Of a stretch of 64,000 bases of DNA, positions 33,495-41,728 are shown piece after piece. The position numbers were made by a program, and so were the translations under genes. This stretch comes from DATKZH01 sp964475955 (GTDB lineage: Bacteria; Planctomycetota; Planctomycetia; Pirellulales; Thermoguttaceae): NCBI GenBank assembly GCA_964475955.1, contig CAYYZY010000005.1, forward strand, positions 1 to 64,000. The letters are read 5' to 3'. Each line of letters opens with the position of its first letter. The stretch's first letter is position 1. The notes below the pieces were generated by a model. The model was not told the DNA's origin. It ran no database searches and worked only from the letters and a program-made list of their open reading frames with translations.

Positions 33495-33857
33495 ATGGCG
33501 AAGCGGACGCACCGCAAGATCGAGCGAAGCGCCTCGCAACGGCGGGAGATCGAGGCGATCCGCCGGCGGTCCCGGCGAGACCGACCGGGTCTCCGGAAGC
33601 TCCAGGAGTCGGGCGACGTGTCGGAGGTGGTCACCCAGGGCGAATATGTCGACCTGCTGGCGATGCTCGCCGCCCTGAAACGGCACCGCGAAACGAAGGG
33701 GCTCAGCCCGGCCGACGTGGCCGAGCGGTGCGGAATGGACCGCTCCGCGATCAGCCGGCTGGAGAACGGCGTCTACGTGAACCCCACGCTCGCCACCCTC
33801 CACCGTTACGCCGCCGCGGTGGGCGCGGAGATCGCCTTCACCGTGCGGGCCATGTGA
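33495..33857 (+). CDS. XRE-family helix-turn-helix protein (antitoxin-like)
   Basis: The 120-residue protein has a basic N-terminus and a C-terminal helix-turn-helix (about 60-112: LAALKRHRETKGLSPADVAE, then GMDRSAISRLENG). This matches the XRE/Cro repressor family, and the tail VYVNPTLATLHRYAAAVG is usual for HigA-type antitoxins. A HigB-like toxin would normally sit just upstream, but the neighbour is a decayed protease, so this may be an orphan antitoxin or a free-standing regulator. It likely binds operator DNA as a dimer. ATG 33495 has GGAGGAAGCGTGAGGC upstream. Confidence 0.85.
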   Translation: MAKRTHRKIERSASQRREIEAIRRRSRRDRPGLRKLQESGDVSEVVTQGEYVDLLAMLAALKRHRETKGLSPADVAERCGMDRSAISRLENGVYVNPTLATLHRYAAAVGAEIAFTVRAM

Positions 33858-34010
33858 CACGCAAAGCGCCCGCTCTTGCACCGCGCCAGCCGCTCGATCA
33901 TCATGACACAGGGGGACGTTCGGCCGTCGTCCAGTCGCAATGCTACCGAGGGCGGTCCTCTCTCCCCGCACTCTCCGACCATCCACGTCCCTTGCAGAAG
34001 AGGGAGCACG

Positions 34011-36374
34011 ATGCAACGCGTTCGAAGGACTCTCAGGTTGCTGCCGGTCGCCCTGGTCGCGTTCACGACGCTTGCGAGTTGCGGGCACGCGGTTGCCGAG
34101 AGGGTCGCCGCTTTGCCCACGATCGATCCGGAGGCGGCGCCGGTGGATGCCGATGAGCTCGGCTTCGACGAGATCGTGTTCGTCAAGCGCAAGCCGTATT
34201 CTTCCGATCACTACTATACCGACATCAACAACGGCACCCGGCCCGACCGGTTCCTGGCGGCGAACGGCATCTACGTCTACAGCCTGCGCACCCGGTCGGA
34301 GCGGCCGGTGGTGACCGCCGCCGACATGCCCGGCGGGAGCGGCTTCATCGGCAAGATCAGCCTCTCGTTCGACGCGCAGAAGGTCCTCTTCGATTTCCGC
34401 CGGGACCCGGCGAGCGGCTTTCGCATTTGGGAGGTGAACGTCGACGGCGCCGGCCTGCGCCAGGTCTCCTTCCCGCCGGAGGACGAGGCCGAAAAGGTCG
34501 CCCGCTGGCGCCCGGGCTGGCACACCGACGACGTCCATCCGTGCTACCTGCCCGACGGCCGGATCATCTTCTCCTCGACGCGCTCCGAGCACACGGTGCT
34601 CTGCGGCGGGTCGGCCTCGCTCGTGGCCCCCGGGCTGCACCGGATGAACGCCGACGGGACGCACGTCGAACAGCTCACGCGGAGCCCGGTCAGCGAGTTC
34701 TGCCCCGTGGTCCTCGACGACGGGCGCGTGATGTACCACCGCTGGGAGTACATCGACAAGGGGGCCCGCGTGGCCAAAACCATCTGGACCATGAACCCCG
34801 ACGGCAGCCGGCCGCAGGAAGTGTACGGCGTGGCCGACGACTCGACCACCGTCTACATGTACCCGCAGGTGGTCCCCGGCGGCGACCGCCGCCTGGTGTG
34901 CGTGGGCACGTGCCACTTTCCGCAGGGCGGATGCCTGGGTTCGATCATGCTAATCGACTTCCGCAGGGCCGTCCGGGTGCGCGGGCCGGACCCCGACGAG
35001 CCGGGCTACGTCCAGGGCGACCCCCGCTATTCGGTCACGAACGTCACGCCCCACGTGTTCGTGGAGCGCCGCACCGAGCCGGGCTGGTTCTTCCTCATCG
35101 AGGAGGGCAAGTACGTCCACGACCGCGAAGGCCGCCGGGGGCACCTCTACACGCACCCTTACCCGGTAAGCGAGCGGGAGTTCCTCGTTTCCTTCAAGGT
35201 CGACCCGGCCGACCACTATAAGGAAACGGCCGACGCCTACGCCCTCTACCTGGTCGACCTGGACGGCAACCATCGGCCCGTTCACGCCGACGACGAGCTC
35301 TCCTGCTGGCACCCGACGCCGCTGGTCGCCCGGCCGGTGCCGCCGGTGCGCAAACCGCCGCGCGATCCGGAGTACGCCGCCCGCGACCAGGCCCTTTGCG
35401 TGCTGGCCGACGTGTACCAGGGCATGTCGGGCGTCGAGCGGGGGGAGGTCAAGTGGCTGCGGATCAACGAGGCGCTGCCGCGCTACTGGTCGACCGGCCG
35501 ACGCTGGAGCCCCTCGCTGAGCAGTTCCAGTTGGAAGGCCGCCCTGTGGCCGCGCGTGCAGTGGGGGGTGGTGCCCGTCGAGGAGGACGGCTCCGCCCAG
35601 TTCGTCGTGCCGGCCGGGCGCAGCATCTTCTTCCAGGCGTTGGACGCCGACTTCCGCGAGATCCAGCGCGAGCGGACGTACGTCAACTACGCCCCGGGCG
35701 AGGTCCGCTCATGCACCGGCTGCCACGGTCAGGCGAACCGCACGGCCTCGGCGGCCGACACGCCCACGCCGCTGGCGCTTCTGCGGCCGCCGCGCGAGCC
35801 CCGGCCGCAGCCGTGCGACCTGGTCTCGGCCGGCGGCGACGGGCGCGCGGGCCAGGTGATCCACTACCCGGCCGACGTCCAGCCGATTTTCGACGCCAAG
35901 TGCGTCTCCTGCCACGGCGCGAGCGAGCCGGCCGGCGAGTTGCGCCTGACGGGCGAAATCACCCAATTCTACAACACCTCGTACGAACAGCTCGCCCGAA
36001 AGCGGCTTGCCGGGCCGATCATCCCCGAGTTCACGTCGTTCCTTCAGGGCGACCGGGGGAACTACAACGGGGCGTATCTCGAGCCGCGAAGCCTGGGCTG
36101 CCCGACGAGCCCGTTGATCGACGTGTTGACCGATCCGGCCCATGCGAAGAACGCCGAGGACGACCACACGCAGATGCTCACGCCTGCGGAGCTGATGATC
36201 GTCAGCCGCTGGGTCGACACGAACTACCAGTTCTACGGCGCCTACTGGGGCCGGCAGCACCCGAAGTGGGTCGAGCCGGACCCGTCCGTCCCCGCGTACG
36301 ACCCGGCCGACTTCCGCCGCAAGGCGACGTTCGAGGAGGCGGTGGGATTCCTGGCGCCCAAGTGGCATCGGTAG
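34011..36374 (+). CDS. Secreted diheme propeller protein, hydrazine-synthase-alpha-like
   Basis: The 787-residue exported protein begins with a signal peptide or lipoprotein signal (LVAFTTLASCG, Cys at about 23). A TolB/WD-like propeller follows, with the stretch HTDDVHPCYLPDGRIIFSST (about 168-187). From memory, such stretches are matched by the hydrazine synthase alpha middle-domain model in many planctomycetes. The C-terminal third carries two c-type heme motifs, CTGCH (Cys568) and CVSCH (Cys631), both in DUF-like cytochrome modules with YPADVQPIFDAKC between. An electron-transfer or sugar-oxidising role in the periplasm is likely. True hydrazine synthesis is not implied, as no anammox genes are near. 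ATG 34011 has AGGGAGCACG upstream. Confidence 0.83.
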   Translation: MQRVRRTLRLLPVALVAFTTLASCGHAVAERVAALPTIDPEAAPVDADELGFDEIVFVKRKPYSSDHYYTDINNGTRPDRFLAANGIYVYSLRTRSERPVVTAADMPGGSGFIGKISLSFDAQKVLFDFRRDPASGFRIWEVNVDGAGLRQVSFPPEDEAEKVARWRPGWHTDDVHPCYLPDGRIIFSSTRSEHTVLCGGSASLVAPGLHRMNADGTHVEQLTRSPVSEFCPVVLDDGRVMYHRWEYIDKGARVAKTIWTMNPDGSRPQEVYGVADDSTTVYMYPQVVPGGDRRLVCVGTCHFPQGGCLGSIMLIDFRRAVRVRGPDPDEPGYVQGDPRYSVTNVTPHVFVERRTEPGWFFLIEEGKYVHDREGRRGHLYTHPYPVSEREFLVSFKVDPADHYKETADAYALYLVDLDGNHRPVHADDELSCWHPTPLVARPVPPVRKPPRDPEYAARDQALCVLADVYQGMSGVERGEVKWLRINEALPRYWSTGRRWSPSLSSSSWKAALWPRVQWGVVPVEEDGSAQFVVPAGRSIFFQALDADFREIQRERTYVNYAPGEVRSCTGCHGQANRTASAADTPTPLALLRPPREPRPQPCDLVSAGGDGRAGQVIHYPADVQPIFDAKCVSCHGASEPAGELRLTGEITQFYNTSYEQLARKRLAGPIIPEFTSFLQGDRGNYNGAYLEPRSLGCPTSPLIDVLTDPAHAKNAEDDHTQMLTPAELMIVSRWVDTNYQFYGAYWGRQHPKWVEPDPSVPAYDPADFRRKATFEEAVGFLAPKWHR

Positions 36375-36454
36375 GGGGCGGAGGGGTGCCCGTGCGGAGG
36401 GCGTCACGGCTTGTCTTCGTGCCGTGCAAGTATCGATAGCCCGGATTGTGCAGA

Positions 36455-36514
36455 GGCGAAGCGCAAGCGAGGCGGAGCGCAAGCCATTGCCTCGCTTACG
36501 CTTCGGGTTGGTGT
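36455..36514. repeat. NPKRKRGE-type repeat, copy 2 (left arm degraded)
   Basis: The left arm is reduced to GAAGCGCAAGCGAGGCG. The right arm CCTCGCTTACGCTTCGGG continues to GGTTGGTGT at 36514. The flank after it (TGGTGGGAAATGCGGGTTAG) is shared with the copy near 45490-45512. Confidence 0.65.
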
Positions 36515-36861
36515 GGCTGGTGGGAAATGCGGGTTAGTAGCCGCATGCGCCCCTGCCTTGGCGGCGTTGCGCGCCCCCCCCGTCGAACCATGAGCGATCC
36601 ATTCTGAGGCGGCGCGTTGCGCCCGTCGGCCGATGTACTCATTTGGGGGGCAGGTTGCCCCCTTCCCTTCGGCCTGTGCTTGGTTTATCTTGAGGGTCGA
36701 GAAGACACACCTTGGGCCCACGCTCCGCACGAGGCCGCCTCGGCTCTCGACCCGCGAACTGGGTGGGCGCCGGCACGACCGTCCGGGCCGCGCTCGGCCG
36801 GAAGCCGCCCACGTCGGGCAAGGTTCCCGAGCACATGGGCCGTGCTCCCCCGTATCGCGTT

Positions 36862-36885
36862 GGGATATGCTGAAGCATAACCTAC
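36862..36885. repeat. 24-bp dispersed repeat (MLKHNL type), copy 1
   Basis: GGGATATGCTGAAGCATAAC followed by CTAC is identical over 24 bp to 40788-40811. It lies 37 bp before the start of the HEAT-repeat gene and follows an imperfect GAGCAC/GTGCTC hairpin. Confidence 0.7.
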
Positions 36886-36922
36886 CCGGCTCCAACTCCT
36901 TTGAACACGAGGAGGAAGTTCC

Positions 36923-38281
36923 TTGACGAGGACCGCGAGAAGACAAGCCGCGTGGTGTGGGCCGCTCTTGGCCGCCCTCTGCCTGGTGCTCGGCACCGCC
37001 CGGGCTCAAGACGAAGCGCCCAACGAAGCGCTGATTCAGATGGTCGTCGATCTGGTCGGCGACGCCGACCGCGACATGCGGGCGTTGGGCCTCCAGCAGA
37101 TCCGGGAAGAGGTGCCCGGCAAGGCGGCCACCAAGAAGTTCTCCGAGCTGGTGACGACGCTCAAGCCGGAGGGCCAGGCCGAGTTGCTCGAAGCGTTGGG
37201 CGACCGCGGCGACCCGGCCGCCCTGCCCACCGTGCTTGAAATGGCCGAAAGCGAAGAGGAGACGGTTCGGGCGGCCGCTCTTCGGGCGATCGGGCCGCTG
37301 GGCACCGCGGCGCAGGTTCCGCTCCTGGCCGGGAAGGCGGCCGAGGGATCGGCCCCCGAGAAGCAGGCCGCCCGACGGGCCTTGGTTCGGCTCCGCGGGG
37401 ACGACGTGAACGAGGCCGTGGCCGCGGCGATGTCGGAGGGCGACCCGGCCGCGCGGGTCGCGCTGCTCGACGTGCTGGCGGCGCGCAACGCCCGAGAGCA
37501 CCTGCCCGCGGTGCTCGAAAACGTCGAGCATTCCAACCCGTCGGTGCGGCTGGCCGCGCTTTCGGCCCTGCGATACCTGGCCGACGAGAGCAACGCCGCG
37601 GCGGTCGTCGAATTGGTCCGAGGCGCAAGCGGCGACGCCGAGCGGAGTAAGGCCGAGTTGGTCCTGTTGACCGTCTGCACCCGGGGCGGCGAGGCGTGTG
37701 CCGCGCCGATCATCGCCGGATTGGAAGACGCCGAGACGCCGGCGCGAATCGTTTTGCTCCACGGCCTGACCCGGGCCGGCGGCGCCGAGGCGCTGGGGGC
37801 CGTGGCCGGATGCCTGGACGACGATGACGAGATGGTTCGCGACGAGGCGGCCCGCATGCTTTCCCTGTGGCGCGACCCGGCCGTCAAGCCGCATCTCGAA
37901 GCGATGGCCCGGGCCGAGAGCCTGCGCCGCCGGGTGCTGGCGATCCGCGGCCTGGTGCGTTTGGCCTGGCCGGCGGAAGAGGAGCCGGCCGAGCTGGAGG
38001 TGCTCGGCGAGACGGTGAGCTTGGCCGAGCGGCCCGAGGAGAAGCAGCTCGTGCTGGGCGCGCTCGGGGGCGTCGCCAAGCCGGAGTCGCTCGCCCTGGT
38101 CGCCCCGGCGCTGGACGATCCGGCGGTGGCCGAGGAGGCCGCCGTGGCCGTGGTGCGAATCGCCGAAGGCATGGAGAACGCGAACGGGGACGAGCTTCGG
38201 CCCCTGATTGAAAAGGCCCTGAAGGCCGTCGAGAGCGAGCCGATGCGCGGCCGGGCGGAGAAGGTCCTGGAGTCCCTTTGA
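36923..38281 (+). CDS. Exported HEAT-repeat protein
   Basis: The 452-residue protein has a signal peptide (QAAWCGPLLAALCLVLG, about residues 8-24) and then a continuous array of HEAT/armadillo-like helical pairs. Examples are LEALGDRGDPAALPTVLEMA and LAALSALRYLADESNAAAVV. There is no catalytic motif and it is probably a binding scaffold. TTG 36923 is chosen because GGAGGAAGTTCC lies directly upstream and no ATG gives a signal peptide. It is followed after 78 bp by a discoidin lipoprotein on the same strand, suggesting an envelope-surface operon. Unlike the other HEAT protein at 28951-30162, its repeats are less regular. Confidence 0.87.
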   Translation: MTRTARRQAAWCGPLLAALCLVLGTARAQDEAPNEALIQMVVDLVGDADRDMRALGLQQIREEVPGKAATKKFSELVTTLKPEGQAELLEALGDRGDPAALPTVLEMAESEEETVRAAALRAIGPLGTAAQVPLLAGKAAEGSAPEKQAARRALVRLRGDDVNEAVAAAMSEGDPAARVALLDVLAARNAREHLPAVLENVEHSNPSVRLAALSALRYLADESNAAAVVELVRGASGDAERSKAELVLLTVCTRGGEACAAPIIAGLEDAETPARIVLLHGLTRAGGAEALGAVAGCLDDDDEMVRDEAARMLSLWRDPAVKPHLEAMARAESLRRRVLAIRGLVRLAWPAEEEPAELEVLGETVSLAERPEEKQLVLGALGGVAKPESLALVAPALDDPAVAEEAAVAVVRIAEGMENANGDELRPLIEKALKAVESEPMRGRAEKVLESL

Positions 38282-38359
38282 CCGAACGCCCCAACGAGCG
38301 AACCCTCGCGCGTCGGCGCGAAGGCCCGAAGAAACCAAGACCTTTCGAGGAGAATCGAC

Positions 38360-39241
38360 GTGAGGTTTGTTCCGCGTAGAGACGCCGTCTGCCTGCTGTT
38401 GTTGGTCCCGTTGCTCGCGTGCATCATGGTTGGGTGCCCGCCCCCGATCGACGAAGCGGGGCCGCCGATTCCCGTCCCGTCGACGACGGCTCCGCCCGGC
38501 GTTTCGGTGCCCCCGTCGGTGACCACGCCGCTGGCCGCCGACCCGGCCTTCGTCGAGCCGATCGAGCCGGAACCTGAGCCGAAAGCCGCGCCGGAACCGG
38601 AGATGGCCGCGCCTCCCGAACGGGCACCGGCCGCCCCCGTGCTCGGCGACATGGTCCCGCTCGACATCGAGCTTCCCGCCCCCGCGTTCCGCGGAACGCC
38701 CAAGCCGGCCGCCGAGCCGAACCTCGAGGAGCCGCTGGGGAAGCCCCGCCCGCCCTTCCTGGCGCCGGAAGGGACCGTCAACCTGGCCCGCGGCAAGCCG
38801 GTCATCGCCAGCGACCCGATGCCCGCCGCCGGGGAGGTCGACTTCGTCACCGACGGCGACAAGGAGGCCTCCGACTTCGGCTACCTGGAGCTCCGCTCCG
38901 GGCCGGAATGGGTGCAGATCGACCTGGGGCAGAGGGCGACCGTTTACGCGGTGCTCTTCTGGCACAACCACGCCGAGGCCCGCGTCTACCGCGACGTGGT
39001 CGTCCAGGTCAGCGACGACCCCGACTTCCTCGAGGCCTACACGGTGTTTAACAACGACTACGACAACTCGTCGGGCCTCGGCGTCGGCCCCGACAAGGGT
39101 TACGTGGAAACCTCCGAGGGCAAGCTGGTCGACGCCAAGGGCGTTGAAGGCCGCTACGTCCGCCTGTACAGCAACGGCAACCACATGGAGAACAAGAACC
39201 ACTACACCGAAGTGGAGGTTTTTGGCAAGCCGGCCGGCTGA
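38360..39241 (+). CDS. Discoidin (F5/8 type C) lipoprotein
   Basis: The 293-residue protein has a lipobox at the end of its signal sequence (LLACIMVGC, Cys about 26). A long Pro/Glu/Ala-rich spacer follows (about 27-140), then a C-terminal F5/8-type-C/discoidin-like domain. That domain has NLARGKPVIASDP, LGQRATVYAVLFWHNH and GRYVRLYSNGNHMENKNHYT. Discoidin domains bind carbohydrate, and the lipid anchor plus spacer would hold the domain away from the membrane. GTG 38360 has GAGGAGAATCGAC upstream. It is probably cotranscribed with the preceding HEAT gene. The family call is firm, the ligand unknown. Confidence 0.88.
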   Translation: MRFVPRRDAVCLLLLVPLLACIMVGCPPPIDEAGPPIPVPSTTAPPGVSVPPSVTTPLAADPAFVEPIEPEPEPKAAPEPEMAAPPERAPAAPVLGDMVPLDIELPAPAFRGTPKPAAEPNLEEPLGKPRPPFLAPEGTVNLARGKPVIASDPMPAAGEVDFVTDGDKEASDFGYLELRSGPEWVQIDLGQRATVYAVLFWHNHAEARVYRDVVVQVSDDPDFLEAYTVFNNDYDNSSGLGVGPDKGYVETSEGKLVDAKGVEGRYVRLYSNGNHMENKNHYTEVEVFGKPAG

Positions 39242-39385
39242 GTGCCGACCAGCCCCAACCCGTGAAGCGACCCATCAAGAGCCGTCGGAATGGTCGCTTT
39301 TCGCTCCGCGAAAAGGCGTTCGTTCGCGGAGAAGGAACAACGACAGTCATTTCTTGCCCGATTCAGGAGCAACCCGGAGGGGTGC

Positions 39386-41566
39386 GTGGCGAGTGACGGG
39401 TGGCCAGCGGCGAGCGGCGAGGCGGGATCGCGTGCCCTGCGGGGGCGCGCTTCCTGCGTGCTCGCGGCGGCGCTCCTGTGCGTCCTGATGGTTGCGACCC
39501 TCGTCGTCGCCGCGGTGCTGCGCCTGGCCGACCTGGGCAACCGGCCCATGCACTGCGACGAAGCGGTGCACGCCATCAAGTTCGGCCGTCTTCTGGAGGA
39601 AGACGACTACGTTTACGATCCGCGCGAGTACCACGGCCCGAGTCTCAACTTCCTCACGCTCCCCGTCGCCTGGGCCGTTTCCGCCGAAAAGCTGACCGAG
39701 ATCACCGAGGCCCACCTGCGGCTGTTGCCGGCCGTTTTCGGGATCGGCCTGGTCGCGCTGGTCTGGCTCGTGCGCGATGAGCTGGGTCGGGCCGCCGCGC
39801 TTTGGGCCGCGCTGTTCGCCGCCGTCTCGCCGGCCATGGTCTTCTACAGCCGGTACTACATCCAGGAAATGCTCCTGGTCGCATTCACCTTCGCCGCGAT
39901 CGTGGCCCTGTGGAGATACCGGCGCGCGGCGACCGGCCCGACGGCTCGGCGGTCGCGCGCCGCGTGGTTCCGGCAGGCGTTCTGGCTCGTGCTGTTGGGC
40001 TTTTCCATCGGCATGATGCACGCCACCAAGGAGACGTGCGTCATCGCGCTTTTCGCCATCGTGGTCGCAGCCGTGGTCACGATGCGCCGCCCGCGGCGAA
40101 GTCGCAAGCCCGAGTTGGCAGGTGGCAAGGGGCAGGTGGCAAGGGGCAAGGGGCAAGGAGCAAGGGACACGGGAGCCTCGACGGCAACTCCCGACTCCCC
40201 GCTCCCGACTCCCCACTCGCCACCCGCCACTCGCCACTCGCCACTCGCCTTCCTCCTCGTCGTCCTCGTGGCGGCCGGGACGTCGGCCCTGCTCTTTTCC
40301 TCGTTTCTCGACAACCCGCGAGGCGTGCTCGATTCGTACACCACGTACTTCCACTACCTGGGGCGTGCCTCGGGCGAGGGGAGCGTGGGGCGGCACGTCT
40401 ACCCGGCGGACTACTACCTGCGCGTCCTGTTCTGGTGGCAACGTCCCGGCGAACCCGTGTGGACCGAAGCGCCGGTCGCCGCCCTGGCCGTGGTGGGGAT
40501 CGTCGCGGGCGTCCTGGGCCGGGGGCTCAAACCGGCCACGGTGCCCATGGTGCGGTTCCTGAGCGTCTACACGGTGTTGTTGACCGCGATCTACTCGGCC
40601 CTGCCGTACAAGACGCCCTGGTGCGGCCTCAGCTTCCTGCACGGCATGATCCTGCTGGCCGGCGTGGGAGCGGCCGTGTTGGTTCGGGCCGTAGCATATC
40701 CCGGCGACGCCTCAACGCCCCCAGCCTCGCCCATCGCCGACGGCGCCGGGGAACACGGCCGACGCTGCCACAGCGTGTGTTCCCGAGGGGATATGCTGAA
40801 GCATAACCTACGGTTCATGGTTCAGGGGTTTCGGACCCTGGTGGTTGTCGTGCTGCTCGTCGGGGCGGTGGGGTATTCCACGTGGCAGGCGCACCGGGCG
40901 AGCTTCGTCGAGTACGAAGACCGCGACAACCCGTACGTCTACGCCCACACGACCGACGAGGTGCCCATGCTGGTGGAGCGGATCGAGCGGATCGCGGCGG
41001 CCCATCCGGCCGGGCGCGAAATGCCGATTCAGGTCATTTGCCCCGAAGACGACTACTGGCCGCTGCCGTGGTACCTGCGCGGCTTCCGCTCGGTGGGCTG
41101 GTTCGGTCGCACGCCGCGGGGGCCGGCCGCCCCGCTGATCGTCACGCAGCCGGAGATGGAGCCGCGGCTCGTGGAATACCTTTACGAGGAGCAGCCGCCG
41201 GGCCAGCGGAGCCTGTACGTGCCCGTCGTCCAAGGGCCGGACCGCCAGGGCTGGGCGCTGCGCCCGTTCGTGCCGTTGCACGTCTACGCCCGGCTCGACC
41301 TGTGGGAACGGCTCGACGAGTCGGGCACCGTTGGCTCATGCTCGGCGCGCGCCGCCCTTGATGCAATGACCCTTTCGGCTCACGGCGATTCGGAGGCGGG
41401 CGTCCCGGTCCCTCCGGTCTCGGCGCCGGCCTCCACGCCGGGGGATGGTGCGATCGCTTCGACGGCGGCGCGCAGGGCCTCGACTTGTCTGCGCGTGGTA
41501 TCCGCTTGCTGCTCCAGCGTCTTGACGCGCGATCCCAACGCTTGCTGCACCTCCCAAAGCCGATAG
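39386..41566 (+). CDS. Agl23/TIGR03663-like membrane glycosyltransferase, repeat-disrupted
   Basis: The 726-residue polytopic protein resembles the TIGR03663 (Agl23-like) glycosyltransferases. RPMHCDEAVHAIKFGRLLE and YDPREYHGPSLNFL lie near the N-terminus, and YSRYYIQEMLLV and LPYKTPWC further on. They transfer sugars from lipid donors at the membrane. Two dispersed repeats lie in frame in hydrophilic loops, at 40118-40247 and 40691-40811, and a third short one near the start. After DLWERLDESG (encoded near 41325) the sequence is unlike the family and overlaps a reverse-strand gene by about 190 bp, so the native stop may have been lost. GTG 39386 has GGAGGGGTGC; ATG 39290 is an alternative. 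It may be functional or decaying. Confidence 0.78.
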   Translation: MASDGWPAASGEAGSRALRGRASCVLAAALLCVLMVATLVVAAVLRLADLGNRPMHCDEAVHAIKFGRLLEEDDYVYDPREYHGPSLNFLTLPVAWAVSAEKLTEITEAHLRLLPAVFGIGLVALVWLVRDELGRAAALWAALFAAVSPAMVFYSRYYIQEMLLVAFTFAAIVALWRYRRAATGPTARRSRAAWFRQAFWLVLLGFSIGMMHATKETCVIALFAIVVAAVVTMRRPRRSRKPELAGGKGQVARGKGQGARDTGASTATPDSPLPTPHSPPATRHSPLAFLLVVLVAAGTSALLFSSFLDNPRGVLDSYTTYFHYLGRASGEGSVGRHVYPADYYLRVLFWWQRPGEPVWTEAPVAALAVVGIVAGVLGRGLKPATVPMVRFLSVYTVLLTAIYSALPYKTPWCGLSFLHGMILLAGVGAAVLVRAVAYPGDASTPPASPIADGAGEHGRRCHSVCSRGDMLKHNLRFMVQGFRTLVVVVLLVGAVGYSTWQAHRASFVEYEDRDNPYVYAHTTDEVPMLVERIERIAAAHPAGREMPIQVICPEDDYWPLPWYLRGFRSVGWFGRTPRGPAAPLIVTQPEMEPRLVEYLYEEQPPGQRSLYVPVVQGPDRQGWALRPFVPLHVYARLDLWERLDESGTVGSCSARAALDAMTLSAHGDSEAGVPVPPVSAPASTPGDGAIASTAARRASTCLRVVSACCSSVLTRDPNACCTSQSR
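40118..40247. repeat. Low-complexity inverted-arm repeat inside a CDS
   Basis: A G-rich run of GGCAAGGG/GGCAGGTG units is followed by a C-rich run of CGACTCCCC and CCACTCGCC units, roughly complementary to it. Length is about 130 bp. It encodes a Gly/Lys-rich then Pro/Ser/His-rich loop in the glycosyltransferase. A related stretch lies near 26168-26228. Confidence 0.6.
40691..40811. repeat. MLKHNL-type repeat element, copy 2, inside a CDS
   Basis: GTAGCATATCCC (40691-40702) is the inverse of the GGGATATGCT at the right end. The 24 bp at 40788-40811 are identical to 36862-36885. A GGGAACAC/GTGTTCCC hairpin lies between. In frame it adds a Cys/Gly/Pro-rich loop ending GDMLKHNLR to the glycosyltransferase. 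Confidence 0.7.
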
Positions 41567-41628
41567 CCCAGCCCGGCCAACGCGATCATGCACGCGACCA
41601 CCAGGACTCCCAGGGCAGTTCTCACGAA
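41380..41628 (-). CDS. Partial membrane-anchored coiled-coil protein
   Basis: This 3' gene fragment is cut by the scaffold gap at its 5' side. The visible 83 residues hold one membrane helix (TALGVLVVACMIALAGLGY), a short coiled coil (EQQADTTRRQVEALRAAVEA) and a Gly/Thr/Pro-rich tail. It overlaps the tail of the opposing glycosyltransferase. It looks like a small single-pass protein with a periplasmic or cytoplasmic coiled coil. Whether it is the end of the reverse-strand GT2 gene across the gap or a separate gene cannot be decided. No family is recognised. Confidence 0.6.
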   Translation of the reverse strand, partial: FVRTALGVLVVACMIALAGLGYRLWEVQQALGSRVKTLEQQADTTRRQVEALRAAVEAIAPSPGVEAGAETGGTGTPASESP

Positions 41629-41728
41629 NNNNNNNNNNNNNNNNNNNNNNNNNNNNNNNNNNNNNNNNNNNNNNNNNNNNNNNNNNNNNNNNNNNNNNNN
41701 NNNNNNNNNNNNNNNNNNNNNNNNNNNN
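41629..41728. other. 100-N scaffold gap
   Basis: Exactly 100 N mark a join of two contigs with unknown true distance. Genes on both sides are truncated, and order and orientation across it depend on the scaffolder. Confidence 0.95.

Larger units (their letters stand above)
36375..36922. other. Intergenic region rich in dispersed repeats
   Basis: About 550 bp separate the heme protein from the HEAT-repeat gene. It holds one NPKRKRGE-type element (36455-36514), a stretch starting near 36620 of no clear origin, and the 24-bp repeat at 36862-36885. Short ORFs here are repeat translations, and I call no gene. Confidence 0.6.

Noticed and set aside
33495..33857. Complete toxin-antitoxin pair
   Set aside because: The XRE protein looks like a HigA antitoxin, but no toxin-like ORF lies on either side; the upstream neighbour is a broken aspartic protease.
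34011..36374. Genuine hydrazine synthase alpha subunit
   Set aside because: No hydrazine synthase beta/gamma or hydrazine dehydrogenase genes are nearby, and similarity is limited to the propeller segment and CxxCH motifs.
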